DNA of 64,000 bases. Source: Xiphias gladius (lineage: Eukaryota > Chordata > Actinopteri > Istiophoriformes > Xiphiidae). The position numbers and the translations under genes are program-made. Numbering within the stretch: position 1 is the first letter of the stretch; every line of letters starts with the position of its first letter. Under the pieces are notes generated by a model. The model saw only the letters and a program-made list of their open reading frames with translations, searched no databases and was not told the DNA's origin. The stretch lies in contig NC_053411.1 of assembly GCF_016859285.1 (NCBI RefSeq), forward strand, positions 18,720,722-18,784,721, written 5' to 3'. Of the stretch, positions 9,668 through 22,536 are shown piece by piece.

Positions 9668-12600
9668 CTACCTGATGACGCAGTTGGTGAGGGAGGGGGC
9701 CCTGCAGAGCCCCTTCCCCTTCACCTCAAACCCGCAGCCTTTGTAGTTGGCCACACCCCTGCAGTCCACACGCAGGTCGGGCTGAAGGAGTTCCCAAACC
9801 CTCTGCTTGGCCTGCAGCTCTCTGTCTGGGTCACCTGAACACAGAGAGAGAGAGAGAATGGGGTTCATGACGTCCTGGAAATAGACTGTAGGAAAAAACC
9901 CCCACTTTCTGCTAAATTTCGGACCAGAATCGGTTCATTTCAACCGAATCGGTGGAGTCACTTGTGGAGACACGGTAAATCTACTCCGTGCTTTCACGTT
10001 GAGGTCAACAACTGAGTCCCCCCTGAGGGATCGCGTCGTCGTGACCGTGGTTACCGGGGTAGTTGAGGAAGGTGACTCTGTCTCCTGGGGCGGAGCCCGT
10101 GGGCGGGGCCAGCAGTTCAACGCAGCCGCCGGAGGAGGAGGAGCAACAGAGGAGGCGGGCCTGCGAGACCACGCCCCTCATCTTACTGGCCTTCACGTTG
10201 CACAGCAGCACAGCCAGAACACCCTGGAGCTGCGGAGGGAGACAGGCGAAATCGTCAGGATGAAAGTTTTCAGTGACTGAGGAAAAGCATGTCTCAACTT
10301 AATGTTTCAAGAATAAAGTTGAGAATAATTTTGTCCTATTTTTAGACTAAAATCATAATTGTTTGCAAAAAAAGTCGTATTCGAAGATACAAAGATAAAG
10401 TAAAGTCAGAATATTATGAAAATCAGTTGAAATTTAGAGAATCCTTGATATTTTGAGAGTAAAGCCATAATAATTTAAGAGCAAAATCATTTTAACTGTT
10501 TTAATTGGACAATGAGTCATGAATTACCTGCTCCAGGTGTGTTTTCCCTCCCAGCTTGCTGATGACCGTCCGGGGGGCGTTTTCTCCCATGTCCACCTCC
10601 TGGATGGACATTGTCTCGGCCAACGGGTGGCGGCGGACGCTCAGGATCCGTCCAACCCTCAGGTCGAGACGGGACACGTCAACCTGGGGCTCCGCCCCCA
10701 GAGAGAGAGAGTCAGAGGTGGGGCGAGCTGCGAGAGAGAGAGAGAGAGAAAATAAGTCTTCCCTCTTTTCATTTGCTTTCTCCTCTTTCCCGCACTTGCA
10801 CCCTCCTTCCTTCCCTACTTTCCTCATTCTTCCCTCCTCTCACCTTTCCTCTCGCCTCTCCTCCGCCGGCCCTGTGTCTCTCTCCGGTCGTCCGAGGAAG
10901 AGGAGGGAGGAGGAGGATTTGTGGGAGCCGCAGCTGTCGCCCCAGCGGGGGAGGCGGGGTGACCGACAGGTGTTGCCGGGGCGGGGCCGCGGGTCGGAGG
11001 AGGTGGAGCCGGGGCGAGCAAGGCCTTGGCTGAGAGAGAGAGAGAGAGAAGGCGGGAGAGAGATGGGATTGTTTTTAACGGATGTTGTATCATCAGCAAA
11101 TAAATGCAGGAATTTCATGTAATGTGCCCGGCGGAGTCTTATCTTTTCAGACACAACCCCAGAAGATTTTGACTCGATAAAGTTCTTATTGAATTAAAAA
11201 CAGAGAAGACTTCCCTCTGTAAATAATTCACTCTGCTTCTCTGCAATTTAAATCTGACCCCAGTCGACACAGGACCAGCTCAGAGGGAAAGAAAATCATC
11301 TGCAGTTGTCTAAGTGTGTGCGTTTGTTCTTCTGCTCTTGTGAGGACCACTTTCAGTTTCAGACGCTGTGAGGACATTTAGGAAAGTAAGAATATTTTTT
11401 TTGGAAAGTAGGAAAAGTCTTGGAAACTGAGGACATTTTGGAAATTCAGGGTATTTTAGAAGGTATTTTCAGTCAGTGAGGATATTTTTAGAAAGTGAGG
11501 GCTTTCTTGGAAATGATGACATTTTGTGAAAGTGAGTATGTTGTTAGAAAGTGACGCGAGTTTTTGGATCTCTACCGGTGCGTCTCCTTTGTTTCTCCTG
11601 CAGTTGACCTCTCAGCTGTTCGATGTCTTTCTTCAGTTTGGCGTTTTCCACCAGCAGCTTCTTCTGCTCTCTCACCGACGTCTGCAGGACTGAAAACACA
11701 CACACGAGTCATCAGCACTTTGTTTTTTGAGGTTTTGTCCCAGATTTTCGTTCAGTTTCAGACATGTGAGCCGTAGGTCATTGCAAGAGACAAACAAATG
11801 TGACTTAGCAGATTAAAAACACAGTGGTTCTTCATTGCTTTTGCTTTCTCAGTCTCCTCTCAGTGTTTCCTGCAGTTTCTGTGGCTGCTGACTTGCTCTT
11901 GGATTAAAATGACTTGGCTCCAAAACATCCAAGGCCTCGGGGTTCTTGATCAGTCCAATGTGAAATCAGTTTATATAATAGGTGTGTTAATAAGTTGATC
12001 AATATAATGTTCTCCACTGTGGCTAGCGGGCAACACACGAACCCTCTCCCATCCCTGCGGTATTTGTTCTTACGTGCTTTCTCTCTTGTCAGCAGGGCGT
12101 GAGTTTTAAAATACTCCATGATCTGCTCTCCGTCCTCTGGATCGAGCTTCATGAGAGCAGCTGCCAGGCTAAGACACAGACAGACAAACAGAGGGTCGAC
12201 AGTGAATCGGTGGGAAACCCAAGAAATGGAGACAGGAGTCCATTCTCTTACAGAAAGCCCCAAATTAGAATCTACCCAAGATTCTCTCCAAAACACGACG
12301 ATCTGAAACCTTTTCAACCAAATTCCGCCTGGTTTGGGACAAGTTCATGTCGAGTCTGCAGTCAGTTGAGACGCGATTCAGGTCAGCTGAAATAGGTTCA
12401 AACTGGGTCTCCAGTCCAATCTGAAAGGAGACCAGTTTAGGTCGAGTCTTAAGTCAATTAAGAGCAGTTCAAGTCAGGTCTGGAACAAAACAAGTTGGAG
12501 TCGCCGCGAGTCATTTGAGACGGGCTCCAAGTCCAAGTCCGGTCCTGAGTCGGCTTGGACAAGTTCAAATCGAGCCTGAACCGAGGTTTTGGCCTTTCTG

Positions 12601-14617
12601 GCCCCGTGAATCGTTGTCAGCGACGCCGCAGTGGGCGCTGCCAAAACATCGACAGACTCTCACATGATTGACAGTATGCAAAGCGGACAGGCGGTGATGT
12701 CATAATACGCAGCGATAAAATGTTTCTGTAGATGATATCTCAGAGGAAAGGATGTGAATGTTGTTGCCGTTGCCAGGGGGCAGCACACAAACACACCGTA
12801 TCAAATGTCAAACCTAATTGATAAGGGGAAGTTTATTTGGGATTTTTTTTTTCTCTCTGTATCAAAACAGAGCTGAAATGAATCCTGCTGTCGCAATCCA
12901 CTTCAAAGCAGTGCCTGGTTGACACCTGATTGACAGGTCAATTAGACCTGGTGGCTCGTGTACCTGATACTTTCGTTTCAGCACCTTTTTTTCTGAGGGT
13001 GCGTTTGTTTCCTGGGTCTCGTTTCAACAAGTCCCATGAACAGCGGTGGAAAGTGCTTTTACTCAGCCACCCTTCTAAAGAACAGTTTCGAGGTACTTGT
13101 ACTTTCCTTTTGTTTCTACTGCTTCATACTCATCATCGAGTCTTTAGTTGTTTTATAAAAACTGAAAAAGCTGCCTGTGGAATAGGAATATTTCAACCCG
13201 TTCATAAGGTAAATCAACCTGTACCAAGAATTAAAACGTTTTTTTTCCTCATCCTTCTGCCACCACCTGCGTTATTCTTCCTGGTTTTCAAGGTACAGAC
13301 GCTCGTTTCTAAAACTCAGTTGAACAGGCTGAAATATTCCCAAGGTTTCCAGGAGTCGATTGTGGACAGAAATGTGTTGATAAGATTCAGGTTTTTGCAA
13401 ATTAAACAGCCAAACTTTTTAGAAGGTGCTTAAGAATAATTCCACCTCGACCAGCGAGAACTAAAACGCTGCCCAGACGTTAATGCATCAGTGATAATGA
13501 TCCGGTTATAAGGAGCACGATGAAAGGGGCTATGGGCCCCTCGGTGCAACGAGAACTGGTACCTCGGTTTCTGTGAGTACACTTTACTGATCATAAGCAA
13601 GGTTTTGACTGCAGGGCTCTGGCTTGAAAACGGAGCATTTCACATCTGTACACTGCTTCGTTTGCTGAAGTGAAAAAAAGGCCTCACTTCCTCTTTCACC
13701 GCAGGTGAACAGTAAAATGATTACGGCTGTCTGTCGCAATCATCAGAGACGCGCCTCCAGAAAATCGACAGACTCGGCTGCAACAGCAAGACTGAAGGTG
13801 AGAGTTTACAGTTGAACCACACGCAGAGAAACTTGGAATGTCCCTGATACTGAACGGAGACACGGAAGCGTAGGAAGAGCTGTCACTGAAGTCTCGAAGG
13901 ATGTTATCTGCGATGCTGGAAAGCACATAATGGCCTCAAAGGGAAAGAAAAACTGTTCAAACATGTTTTTGTGACATGTTTAATTCAAACCGCTATAACA
14001 GTAGAAGCAAATTTCCACAGGCACATTCTATTCTGTAGAACCCGTTTTGGTCCATTCTGTTCGTTTTCTTCCTGATCTGAAACAAAAATCTGCTGATTTG
14101 GTTTCAGTCTCTCTTGAAATGAATGCAATGAACAATCCTGAGAACCAAATGCCAGGGAGGACTCACGGTTCCAGTACAGAGAACACAGAAAGAAGCTCAC
14201 TGAAATATTGTGACTGGCTAGCCTGTCAGCCGTTAGCTTAGCAGCCACAGCATTTCACCGAGTAGCCCTCGTCTTCGTCTCTCAGGAGGACATCGCACTG
14301 ACTCATGATCGTCCCCTGGAGACTAAATCTCAAACGAGACTTTCGTGCAGCCGCATCCTCGCGCTGTTTACTTTCTTCAAACGCGGACAAAGGTGAACCT
14401 TTTCAGTGTTTGCAGAGTGAAAGAAACACCACGTGTTTCTTTTTTGGAGAATATCTGGCCCTTTCCCTCTAATCTTAACCAAACACCAAGTCTTAATCCT
14501 GAATTTGATACTTTACCAAGTGGGGATCTGCTTTTTGTCCCCAAAAGGTCGTCGAGTCCCCACAGTGTGAGTGTGGAGATATGGATATTACGTCCTCACA
14601 GTGTGATCAAAACAAGT

Positions 14618-14662
<45 letters not shown>

Positions 14663-14748
14663 GCAGCTGCTAAATACAGGACTGAAATGTAGAAAGAGAT
14701 GCAACAGCTGCAGTCAGGCCTCCTGCTATAAATAACATGAAATGGTAC

Positions 14749-14816
<68 letters not shown>

Positions 14817-15430
14817 CTGATGTTTAATATTGAAACCAAATGAAATAATAAATGAATCGAAAGGAAAGATGACAAACACATTTCATCGTTTCTTAAAGAG
14901 AAAAATCTTATCGGACGTGCCGCCATTTAACATCTCATGAAGCAGTTCACTGAAGGGTCAGCTTTGTCTGCCCAAGGAAACTTAATTCAATTCAAACATT
15001 TCCTTTTTTGTTTTGCCATGAAAAATCAAATCAAAACAAATCAAATCAAATCACTTCATTCGTGTCAGATAAGCGGCACAATGTTTAACAGTGTGATGAA
15101 AAGTGAAGAATTTGGACACAGGGAGGACACACGTCCGCAGCTGAAGACGTTCAAACTGAAAGAAAACCACTGCGATTATCTCCTATAACGAAGGACGGCG
15201 CAAGTCACCGACCGTGTTAGACAACTGAGAAAAGCAGGCTCCGAGCGGGAGCCTGAATCCCTTTCCTGTCTTTATTTGAGACTCCTGCACACAAACACCT
15301 CCTTCTTCACATGCAAAGAAACGGAGCTGAGCTCGTGGAAGAATTAAGAAAATATAACTAGGAAGACGTTGACAGAAGCACAGACTTGTCGGTCGTACCT
15401 GGGGTGAAACAGGTTGCCGGTGCTGTCCAT
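9668..15430 (-). CDS. aimp1: AIMP1 (p43; multisynthetase complex factor, EMAPII precursor)
   Basis: Seven coding exons read right to left: 15430-15399, 12168-12074, 11689-11576, 11029-10844, 10727-10528, 10229-10055, 9834-9668 (322 residues, phases consistent). AIMP1 is a tRNA-binding scaffold of the aminoacyl-tRNA synthetase complex; its C-terminal half is the EMAPII cytokine-like domain. Exons 2-3 give a leucine/lysine-rich helix (REQKKLLVENAKLKKD) matching the N-terminal coiled coil. Exon 4 is a Pro/Ala/Ser linker with a basic end (RRRRGERK). Exons 5-7 form the OB-fold tRNA-binding domain, from DVSRLDLRVGRI through APRTVISKLG, KMRGVVSQ and SAPGDRV to FEVKGKGLCRA near the C-terminus. The start MDSTGNLFHP lies in a 32-base exon joined by a GTACGA donor. 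The linker is unlike the lysine-rich mammalian one, but that segment is poorly conserved generally. Confidence 0.93.
11330..11560 (+). repeat. Imperfect tandem GAGGACATTTTGGAAAGT-like repeats in aimp1 intron 3
   Basis: About eight degraded units of roughly 20-25 bases, each combining GTGAGGA(C/T)ATTTT with GGAAAGT, lie between aimp1 exons 3 and 4. Such GTGAGGACATTTTGG arrays are common in fish introns. Confidence 0.6.
13038..13215 (+). repeat. Fragment of a fish miniature element (GTGGAAAGT...GAGGTACTTGTACTT type)
   Basis: CGGTGGAAAGTGCTTTTACTC followed by GAGGTACTTGTACTTTCC and TTCTACTGCTTCATACT matches the widespread percomorph repeat that begins GTGGTGGAAAGTAAC. A fuller copy is at 50668-50880. 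It sits in aimp1 intron 1. Confidence 0.6.
14460..14811 (-). repeat. Degraded interspersed element with two CA microsatellites
   Basis: CCAAGTCTTAATCCTGAA near 14480 and a GTCCTCACAGTGTGA segment near 14593 echo the 2.6-kb and 4.5-kb elements. (CA)n tracts follow at about 14619-14653 and 14751-14811. All of it is intronic to aimp1. Confidence 0.6.
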
Positions 15431-15570
15431 GTTGGAGGACGTCGTCGGTCGGCCGGTCGGAGACGGAAAGCTCAGGCTCTGTCTTCAGCCGAGTCCAGCT
15501 CTCCGTCAGCTGTCGGCGTCCGTCTTCAGCTGGAGGCGACGCCGCCCGTGGTAGGACGTCAGAGGTCAAG
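15431..15570 (-). promoter_or_regulatory. Likely aimp1 5' UTR and core promoter
   Basis: Immediately upstream of the aimp1 ATG (minus strand) the sequence turns GC- and CpG-rich, for example around 15437-15465 and 15508-15550, in an otherwise AT-rich area. There is no TATA box at a sensible distance, consistent with a CpG-type housekeeping promoter. Inferred from composition and position only. Confidence 0.4.
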
Positions 15571-16260
15571 AGCCGTCCCGTTAAATCCCGGAACAAGGCT
15601 CTGGGATTTGGATCTGAATGGAAACTCGCAGATTGGTTGAAATTGAACCAAATCCAGTCTCTTTCAGTCTGAAATGTCTTGTCTGTCTATATGTTTTGCT
15701 GCTGACACTGTGTCCTCAGGTTTTTTCATTTCCAAATCTTATCGTCTTTATTCGTTTACCTTTCCTTCACATAATCTTTTAACTTCCTGTTTGTGCTTTA
15801 CAAACTTTTGTTCACCTGAAAACAATTTATCTCCGGGTGCATGTATGTGAGTGTCTCTGCTCCAAAAGCGACAGCTTGTGTGGCTCGAAGTGGTCTGTGG
15901 GGGATTTTGCGGTCTGCTTTGGATCACGCTCCCGTTGCAAGACGCCTGCCCCCAGAATCTGCTGATGTTTAGTGGAATCCACTCCTCCCTCTGTCCGTGC
16001 AGTCACACGCCCCCCAAAGCAGAATATTTACACCCCCATGATTAAAAGCTGGCAAAGGGGAGGGGGTTACCAGGTTCTGACTCAGGACGGGGCCAAAACG
16101 TTTGAACAAAACCACAGTCGCTGTTTGATTTTTTGAATTTTAGCAACAGCACATTACCATTGGAATCTGTTTACTCCTTTTCAATTCAAAGATCCCTTTA
16201 ACTTTGCCTCGGCAAGATGGAAGCCTCCTCGGTGTCATCTAAGTTTTCAGTATGCAGACA

Positions 16261-16319
<59 letters not shown>

Positions 16320-18179
16320 TGTGCAGAGAAGGTGTGGTGTGTTCGAGCTGCCTGGAGTTTTTCAGTAGATAATCAGCCCCCTCTGGTGGAAAAAGTCAGG
16401 ACCGGGGCCACAACCAAACATTTTGACTTCCACTTCCTGTCACTTGGGTCATTCTGGCGCTTACGTGGACGTTAGTCTGCAGACATGTTAGAAAGGACAC
16501 GGAGGCGGGACGTTACGATCTGCTTCGCGACCCCAGCGGTTTTCTCCTCTGCTGGAAATAAGCATTCGAATCTTTTTGATGGTTTTGTTTTCACGGGGAG
16601 GTGAAGTTGAAGTCCGTGGAAATGAAATAATTCTAAAAGCGCCGCTTACTTTGATCTACTCTCACTGCTTTGACCAAATACCGCTGGTCTACCAGCTCTG
16701 GAGCCTGTCTGTGGTGTTTTTTCCAAATCCAAGGTCTGGCCTGTGACATTGTACATTTTCAATCCTTCTATTCTCGCGAAATTCACCTCCACGAAATAAA
16801 CGATGAGCCCTGAAAACATTAACTGTGGAGATTTTAGAAATATGGCAGTCGCACGTCCAAGTTCCTCCGATTCAACCCCACCCGCAGAGAAATGTACGAC
16901 TCGCCCCCAAAGACATCTATCTCATCTTCATAGTATGTCTTTTCCTGACACGCTAGGGATCCAATTAACTGTTGAATTGCATTTTCTGCAAACGTTGCCT
17001 CCGTCGGTTGTCTCATTCTGGTGGAGAAATTCCTATTTTAACCGATTTCTTGGCCGAGAAACGGTCACACTTGAGAAAACCGGCTCCAACAAACAACAGA
17101 TTCCAGCCCGGAGTCACTGAAAGCCTCTGTGTCTTCCACACCCCTGACCTTCATGAGTTTTAAGATCCGGGCAGGTACTTAGACCCCGAGTCGCTCCAGG
17201 CGTCGTTACTCTGTTCGATTTGTGACTGACTGCAGAAATTCAGAAGGAACGACGGGGCTCGGGCTGCCGGTGAACAGACCCGCAGGATTAGGACGCATTC
17301 GGAGAAGGCTACATTATGTGGTTCAGATTCAAGGCCGCAGCAGTAGGTACGATAAGACTGAGCTAATAACGTGAATCGATCTATAATCTAACTACAAACA
17401 TGTCAATGAAACGGTGACTGAGACCTGTTACAATGTTTGTCCTGCAAGTAAAACGGTCTGATACCAGATGATTCATCGGGCTTTTTTTGTTTGTTTTTCT
17501 GGGGAAGGTTTACTCTGGAAGTCGGTTTCCGCCGGGGCAGGAAGAAACCGATGAGACACGGAGGCCGGATTATGAGACGCCAAGTTCAAGCGTCGGGTCC
17601 GGTTTCACCCGGTCATACGACGCGTTACGCGTTACGCACGCTCACCGGACAAAGCAGCTACTGCAAAGAGACAAACACACTAAGCGGACGAGTCGACGTG
17701 ATGACTCAGGAACTCACACTAATGAGATGGTCTGAGTCCAGATTGAGATGCTATTAGAAAACTCTGATCCTACCATGTGGATTTAGAGAGTTTGACTAGC
17801 TCATTATTTTGACTTTGTGAATCCTCTGCTTTGACATCTCCTAATGTTTCCTCAGCCGGTAAAAAAAAGTCCCTCTACTGAGTCGTCCTGTTGATTAAAA
17901 GCCAAGCCGGTCGGGTTTTTGGACTGAGTCGGTCCTACACGTTGGACACGGCCGGGACAAGTTAAAGTTTCTCTTCCTGGACTTTTTTTTTTCCCCCCCA
18001 TCATCTGAACGTGTGTACGGTTGATGCTCATATGAACTTCAGGGTGTCATGTGAGCTCAGCCACGGTCCTGACACACAAGCGCAACTTCCGTCATTCATT
18101 GCTATGACGTGGCCTCAGTACGTCATTTTATTTTTAAAACGTAACGAGTTGTACGCCGAGACATCTTGACTTAACACGG
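15571..18179. other. Intergenic, nothing recognised apart from a GT microsatellite
   Basis: No exon with family resemblance and no mobile element that I can name. A (GT)n tract lies at 16263-16315. Confidence 0.5.
16263..16315. repeat. GT microsatellite
   Basis: About 26 GT units, ending in GCGCGTGTGC. Confidence 0.95.
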
Positions 18180-18490
18180 GTATGTTCACTGTCCCTTCTT
18201 TCCTGGCCGCAGCGCACCGCTTTCGACGATCTCGCGCCCTCTGTAACGGGAAATCTCGAGTGCAGCCGAGCTCAGGTGAGTCGTCGCCATCGGCGCCGGA
18301 GGTGAGTCAGCAGGGCGAGACGGGCGGGGGAACTCGCGTCGCCGGAAGCTGCCGCACCAAATTTGGATCGCGGCCGGCGACTGACGGGAGGCGCGGGACC
18401 GGGCGGGGTTTCCTCGGGCTCAGGAGGCGAAACCAGGAGGCGAAGTTTCTGGAGCCGACAAAGTGACGAGAGCCGGGTCGAAGAGGTGAG
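18180..18490 (+). promoter_or_regulatory. CpG-rich segment, candidate sgms2 promoter or first non-coding exon
   Basis: This is the densest CpG cluster between aimp1 and sgms2 (CGCACCGC, TCGCGCCC, GGCGCGGGACCGGGCGGGG). It contains good plus-strand donors, such as CTCAG|GTGAGT near 18272 and GAG|GTGAGT near 18300 and 18485, so a non-coding first exon of sgms2 could start here. Its distance to the sgms2 ATG is about 5.7 kb. Inference only. Confidence 0.4.
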
Positions 18491-18649
18491 TTGGTTTCGA
18501 CGGACCGATCCTGTTCGGGTTTTTCACCTGTTGTAGGCTCGAGACAGAAGCAGAAACGCGTCACGCACCGTCCGACAGGTGTGTTTCTGTCGTCCCGGCC
18601 GCGTCAAAATGAAGGACGTCTGCTGAACACGGGTCTCTGTGTGTGAAAG

Positions 18650-19480
18650 CCTCAAGCGTCGAAAAAAATGCGTCATTAATCGATTTGTCGATGTACAGAA
18701 AATCGTTTTTGAACTCTTCGATTTTGGGGAAAACGGCTCCAGAAAACAATTCGCTGCTTCTTCATAAACGCGAAGAGGTACGTACTTTTCTCCCTCAGAT
18801 ATCATTTTAAAAATGAGCCCAGACCTTGTACGTTGTGAGTTTGTGCTAAAGCGATTAGCTGGTCGATCGATCAACAGAAAAATCACGATAACGATTTTTC
18901 CTACCGTCGTTTTAAGTCATTAATTTGGTGAAAATGGGTCCAGCAAACACTGGCGCTTCCAGATTTTTCTAATGTGAGGAGACACGTAGTTTTGTGTCAT
19001 GTCATTTTTAAGGTGTTGAGTTTGTGTCACTTTTATTTACTGCTAAAACGATTAGCCTGCTAATTAATCGATTGGTCTGATTTCCTACAAAAATGAGCGA
19101 AAATTCTCTGCTCCCGGTTCTTCTCTCGTGTGAAGAGATGCGTACTTTTCTGTAAATGTTTTTTTTCCCCTGTAAATACACTTTGCTTTTATGTAGTGCT
19201 TGAATGTTTATCGTTTTAGCTAACAATCCCCTCAGCTGACAAAACTTTTAGCTAACAGTCGTTTTAGCCAACAGTCGTTTTAGCCAACAGTCGTTTTAGC
19301 CAACAGTCGTTTTAGCCAACAGTCGTTTTAGCCAACAGTCGTTTTAGCCAACAGTCGTTTTAGCCAACAGTCGTTTTAGCCAACAGTCGTTTTAGCTAAC
19401 CTGAAGCCATTCATTTGGTGGAAATCAAAAATTCACTGCTCCTCTCATCTGAAGAGTTGAGTACTTTTCTGTCAGGTAAT
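18650..19480. repeat. Diverged tandem repeat array derived from a dispersed element
   Basis: Four related blocks (about 18655-18795, 18845-18990, 19040-19155, 19405-19475) each run from an ATTAATCGATTGGTC-like start, through a CCAGAAAACA/CTGCTCC-like centre, to GAAGAG(G/A)TACGTACTTTTCT. They resemble the dispersed element seen at 21150-21502 read in reverse, now expanded in tandem. Confidence 0.5.
19249..19400 (+). repeat. 16-bp minisatellite
   Basis: About nine near-identical copies of AACAGTCGTTTTAGCC. Only the first and last units vary (TAGCTAAC). The homogeneity suggests recent expansion inside the older array around it. Confidence 0.9.
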
Positions 19481-20194
19481 TAAAGAAAAAAAAGAATATA
19501 CTTTATTTAATCTGCAACTATTGTGGTATTGGATTTGCCGTTGAAGTCATTTATCAGGAGGAGAGGACACGCATCTGCCAGTTAGAGCTGCTTTTGTCTG
19601 TTTTACATCATCTTAACTGAATATTCTTTTGGTTTCCGACTGTCGGACAAAGCAGTTTGAAAATGTCAGCCGGGGCTCTGGGAAATTGTGAATGGGTATT
19701 TTTCATACTATTTCCTGACCGCTAGCAGACTAAATTCATCAAGAAAAAAAAATCAAAAGATGGAATAGCACTGAAAATGAATCTTAGTTGCAGCCCTTGA
19801 TTTCAGTCAGACAAGATGAACAGTTTGCTGGTCGTAGCTATTTCATACCCTTCCCCTCTGACTGTCTTGTGTTGATGAATCAGCTATAATTTGGGGAAAT
19901 TGCATTCCCATGGTCTTAACTTAATTAGGGTCAATTCTGTTATTCTGTTGGCCTGTAAACAGGATGCGACATATGAATCATGCACAAGGTGGTTAGAAAA
20001 TTATTATTTAACCCTGCGACATTTAAAAGTTCAGCAAACAGCTGCTGAAATGAAAGTACAAGACGCTTTTTTAGCATCAACCAAAACACAAAGTATTTAA
20101 AGTTGGTCATATTATTGTTTTTCTTTACCTGCTCTCTCATTTACATTATGTTTGCTCCCTTTAGACTCTATTATGTTTAGACAAAGCTGCTATG

Positions 20195-20420
20195 AGGCTG
20201 CTCGTATTTTGATAATCCATTTATCATTTAAGTCAATTAACAGGCAAAAGGCCCAAACATTTGCTGGTTCCAGCTTCTCCAGTGTGAGGATTTGTTGCTT
20301 TTCTCTGTTCTTTATATCATGAAACACTGAGTATTTTTTGTTATTGGACTGTTGGCCGGACAAAGCAAGCAATTTGAAGATGAACAACTGTAATGACTGA
20401 TTGCATTAGAGTTGTTGCAT
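20195..20420 (-). repeat. Dispersed miniature element R2, reverse copy
   Basis: Reverse-orientation blocks TTTGCTGGTTCCAGCTTCTCCAGTGTGAGGATTTG and GGCCGGACAAAGCAAG match the R2 family best seen at 21150-21502. Confidence 0.55.
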
Positions 20421-21149
20421 AACAATGTACAGGATGTTTTCTGGGAGTGATTAACCTGTTATCACACACTCCCCATTTTTGTGTACAAGCCCAAAAATAA
20501 TGTACCCAAAATAAAAAGGTTAGTTTATTTACCCTTTTGATTACAGTTATAACCCTGGGCTCAATCAATTAATCCAGCAATTGCAAACAAAACTACTCAA
20601 GTTTTTGCACTTTTTATCCACAACAACACGTGTGTTGGACTTAAGTTTGGAAGCAGTACGTTGAGTGAAGTCTTGCTGTGAAAATGGTGAGAAGTTTAAC
20701 ACCTAGACACTCGTCTTCCCTCAAAAACTACTGAAAAGGTAAGGCGTGCCTTTTCTGTTGTGTGTGCACGCTAACCTGCTACAAAATGAACAACAGCTGT
20801 TGGAGCGATATGGGGATCCTGAAATGCTTTACACTGGTAAAATCCGGAGATTTTGAGCTTTCAAACCACACATACACACGTATATGTGTGTGTGTGTGTG
20901 TATTATTTTTAATATTTGTCAAGGTTGCGTGAAGACTGAATACGGTACAGACCAAAATCCAGCTAAAGTAGCGCTGCCAAGGCCAAAGCGTCCCGCAGGT
21001 GCAGCTGTGTGTGTTTTATAAAAAGTTTAAAAAGTAGGTTTAGATGGGTTTTAAGGGGATTTTGAGGTTTTGGAAGTGGTTTATCAGAAATGCAGCAGAG
21101 GTCGTTAAATGTTTTGGTCATCAGTGAAGTACTTTGGTAAAAATACTCA

Positions 21150-21502
21150 AGGCTGCAGCTAATGATTATTTTTGTTATCGTTTTAATCTGTTCATTTTGT
21201 CAATTAATTGATTCGTCATTTGGTCGATAATATTTCAGAAAATAGTGAAAAATGTCCGTCCCAATTTCCCAAAGCCCATTGTGACATCTTCATATGCCCT
21301 GTTTTGATTCGGAATCCAAAGATATTCAATTTACTATCATAGGAAACTACAGAAACCAGAAAATATTCACATTTGAGAAGCTAAAATCAGAAACTTCAGC
21401 CGTGTTCTTAAATAAAATGACTCAAAACGTTAAATTGATTATCAGAATAGCTGAAGATTACTCTTCTGTGGATCGATTAATTGAAAAATCATTGCAGCTC
21501 CA
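21150..21502 (+). repeat. Dispersed miniature element R2, best-preserved copy
   Basis: It begins GGCTGCAGCTAATGATTATT and ends GATTAATTGAAAAATCATTGCAGCTC, so the termini are related inverted repeats. Between them are AATAGTGAAAAATGTCC, CAAAGATATTCAATTTAC and CACATTTGAGAAGCTAAAATC. I recognise this as a very common non-autonomous element of percomorph fish but do not know its registered name. Confidence 0.7.
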
Positions 21503-22283
21503 ACTCCCATACATCTCTTTAAATAATCCTGCCTGACAGGTTTCATGTCGCAGTTTGTTTACATGAGGAACAGAGAGTTTTTAAAACTATTTGACTCCTG
21601 TGTTTGTGCAGGAAGGTTTAACATCAGACACCAACAGACAGGCCAACACTCACATATATATCAGCACACATTCACGTTTGTGTGACTTGTTGTCACAGAG
21701 GCAGCAGAGAGAGGAGGTATTTAGCAGGAGAGAGAGACATGACCCACAATTTAACTCTGTCTGCAGCAGTTAACATTTATCAATACTGCCTCTGTCAGCA
21801 GAGAATGTGTTTCATTTCCCAATGTTGCATTTCCCCTTTTTACAATCCGTCGTTTAGACTCTTAAATATCAGAAGGTAGTAAAAATATCCATTACAGTTT
21901 CTCAGAGCCCAGGAGGAACCTGATTAAGTGCGGCGATAAGGAAATTCCCGCGTACAACCGCAGTAGAGTTCAGTAGATTCAGGTCTGTGTAGTTCAGAAC
22001 TTCATTAAAAATCCCTTTGATTTACCACCAAAGGATTACTTCAAAATAATTCAGGTTTGATACTCTGTCCAGCGGTTAACTTGTTTTTGTTTTTATTAAG
22101 GCTTTAAGCTTTGCTTTCATTCTTTTATTTAGTCAGTTTTCAAGTTATGTTATATAGTTTTATTTTTTTGATTCAACAACATAACGATAAGCACGTGAAG
22201 TAAAAGATAAACCTGCTAAACTGATAACATTTCTGCCTGTCAACCTCTTGTCAGTGCTGTCTGACTCATTTCAGCTCAGAAGT

Positions 22284-22536
<253 letters not shown>

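Noticed and set aside
19249-19400. CRISPR-like array
   Set aside because: The 16-base units abut with no unique spacers and the genome is eukaryotic; it is a minisatellite.
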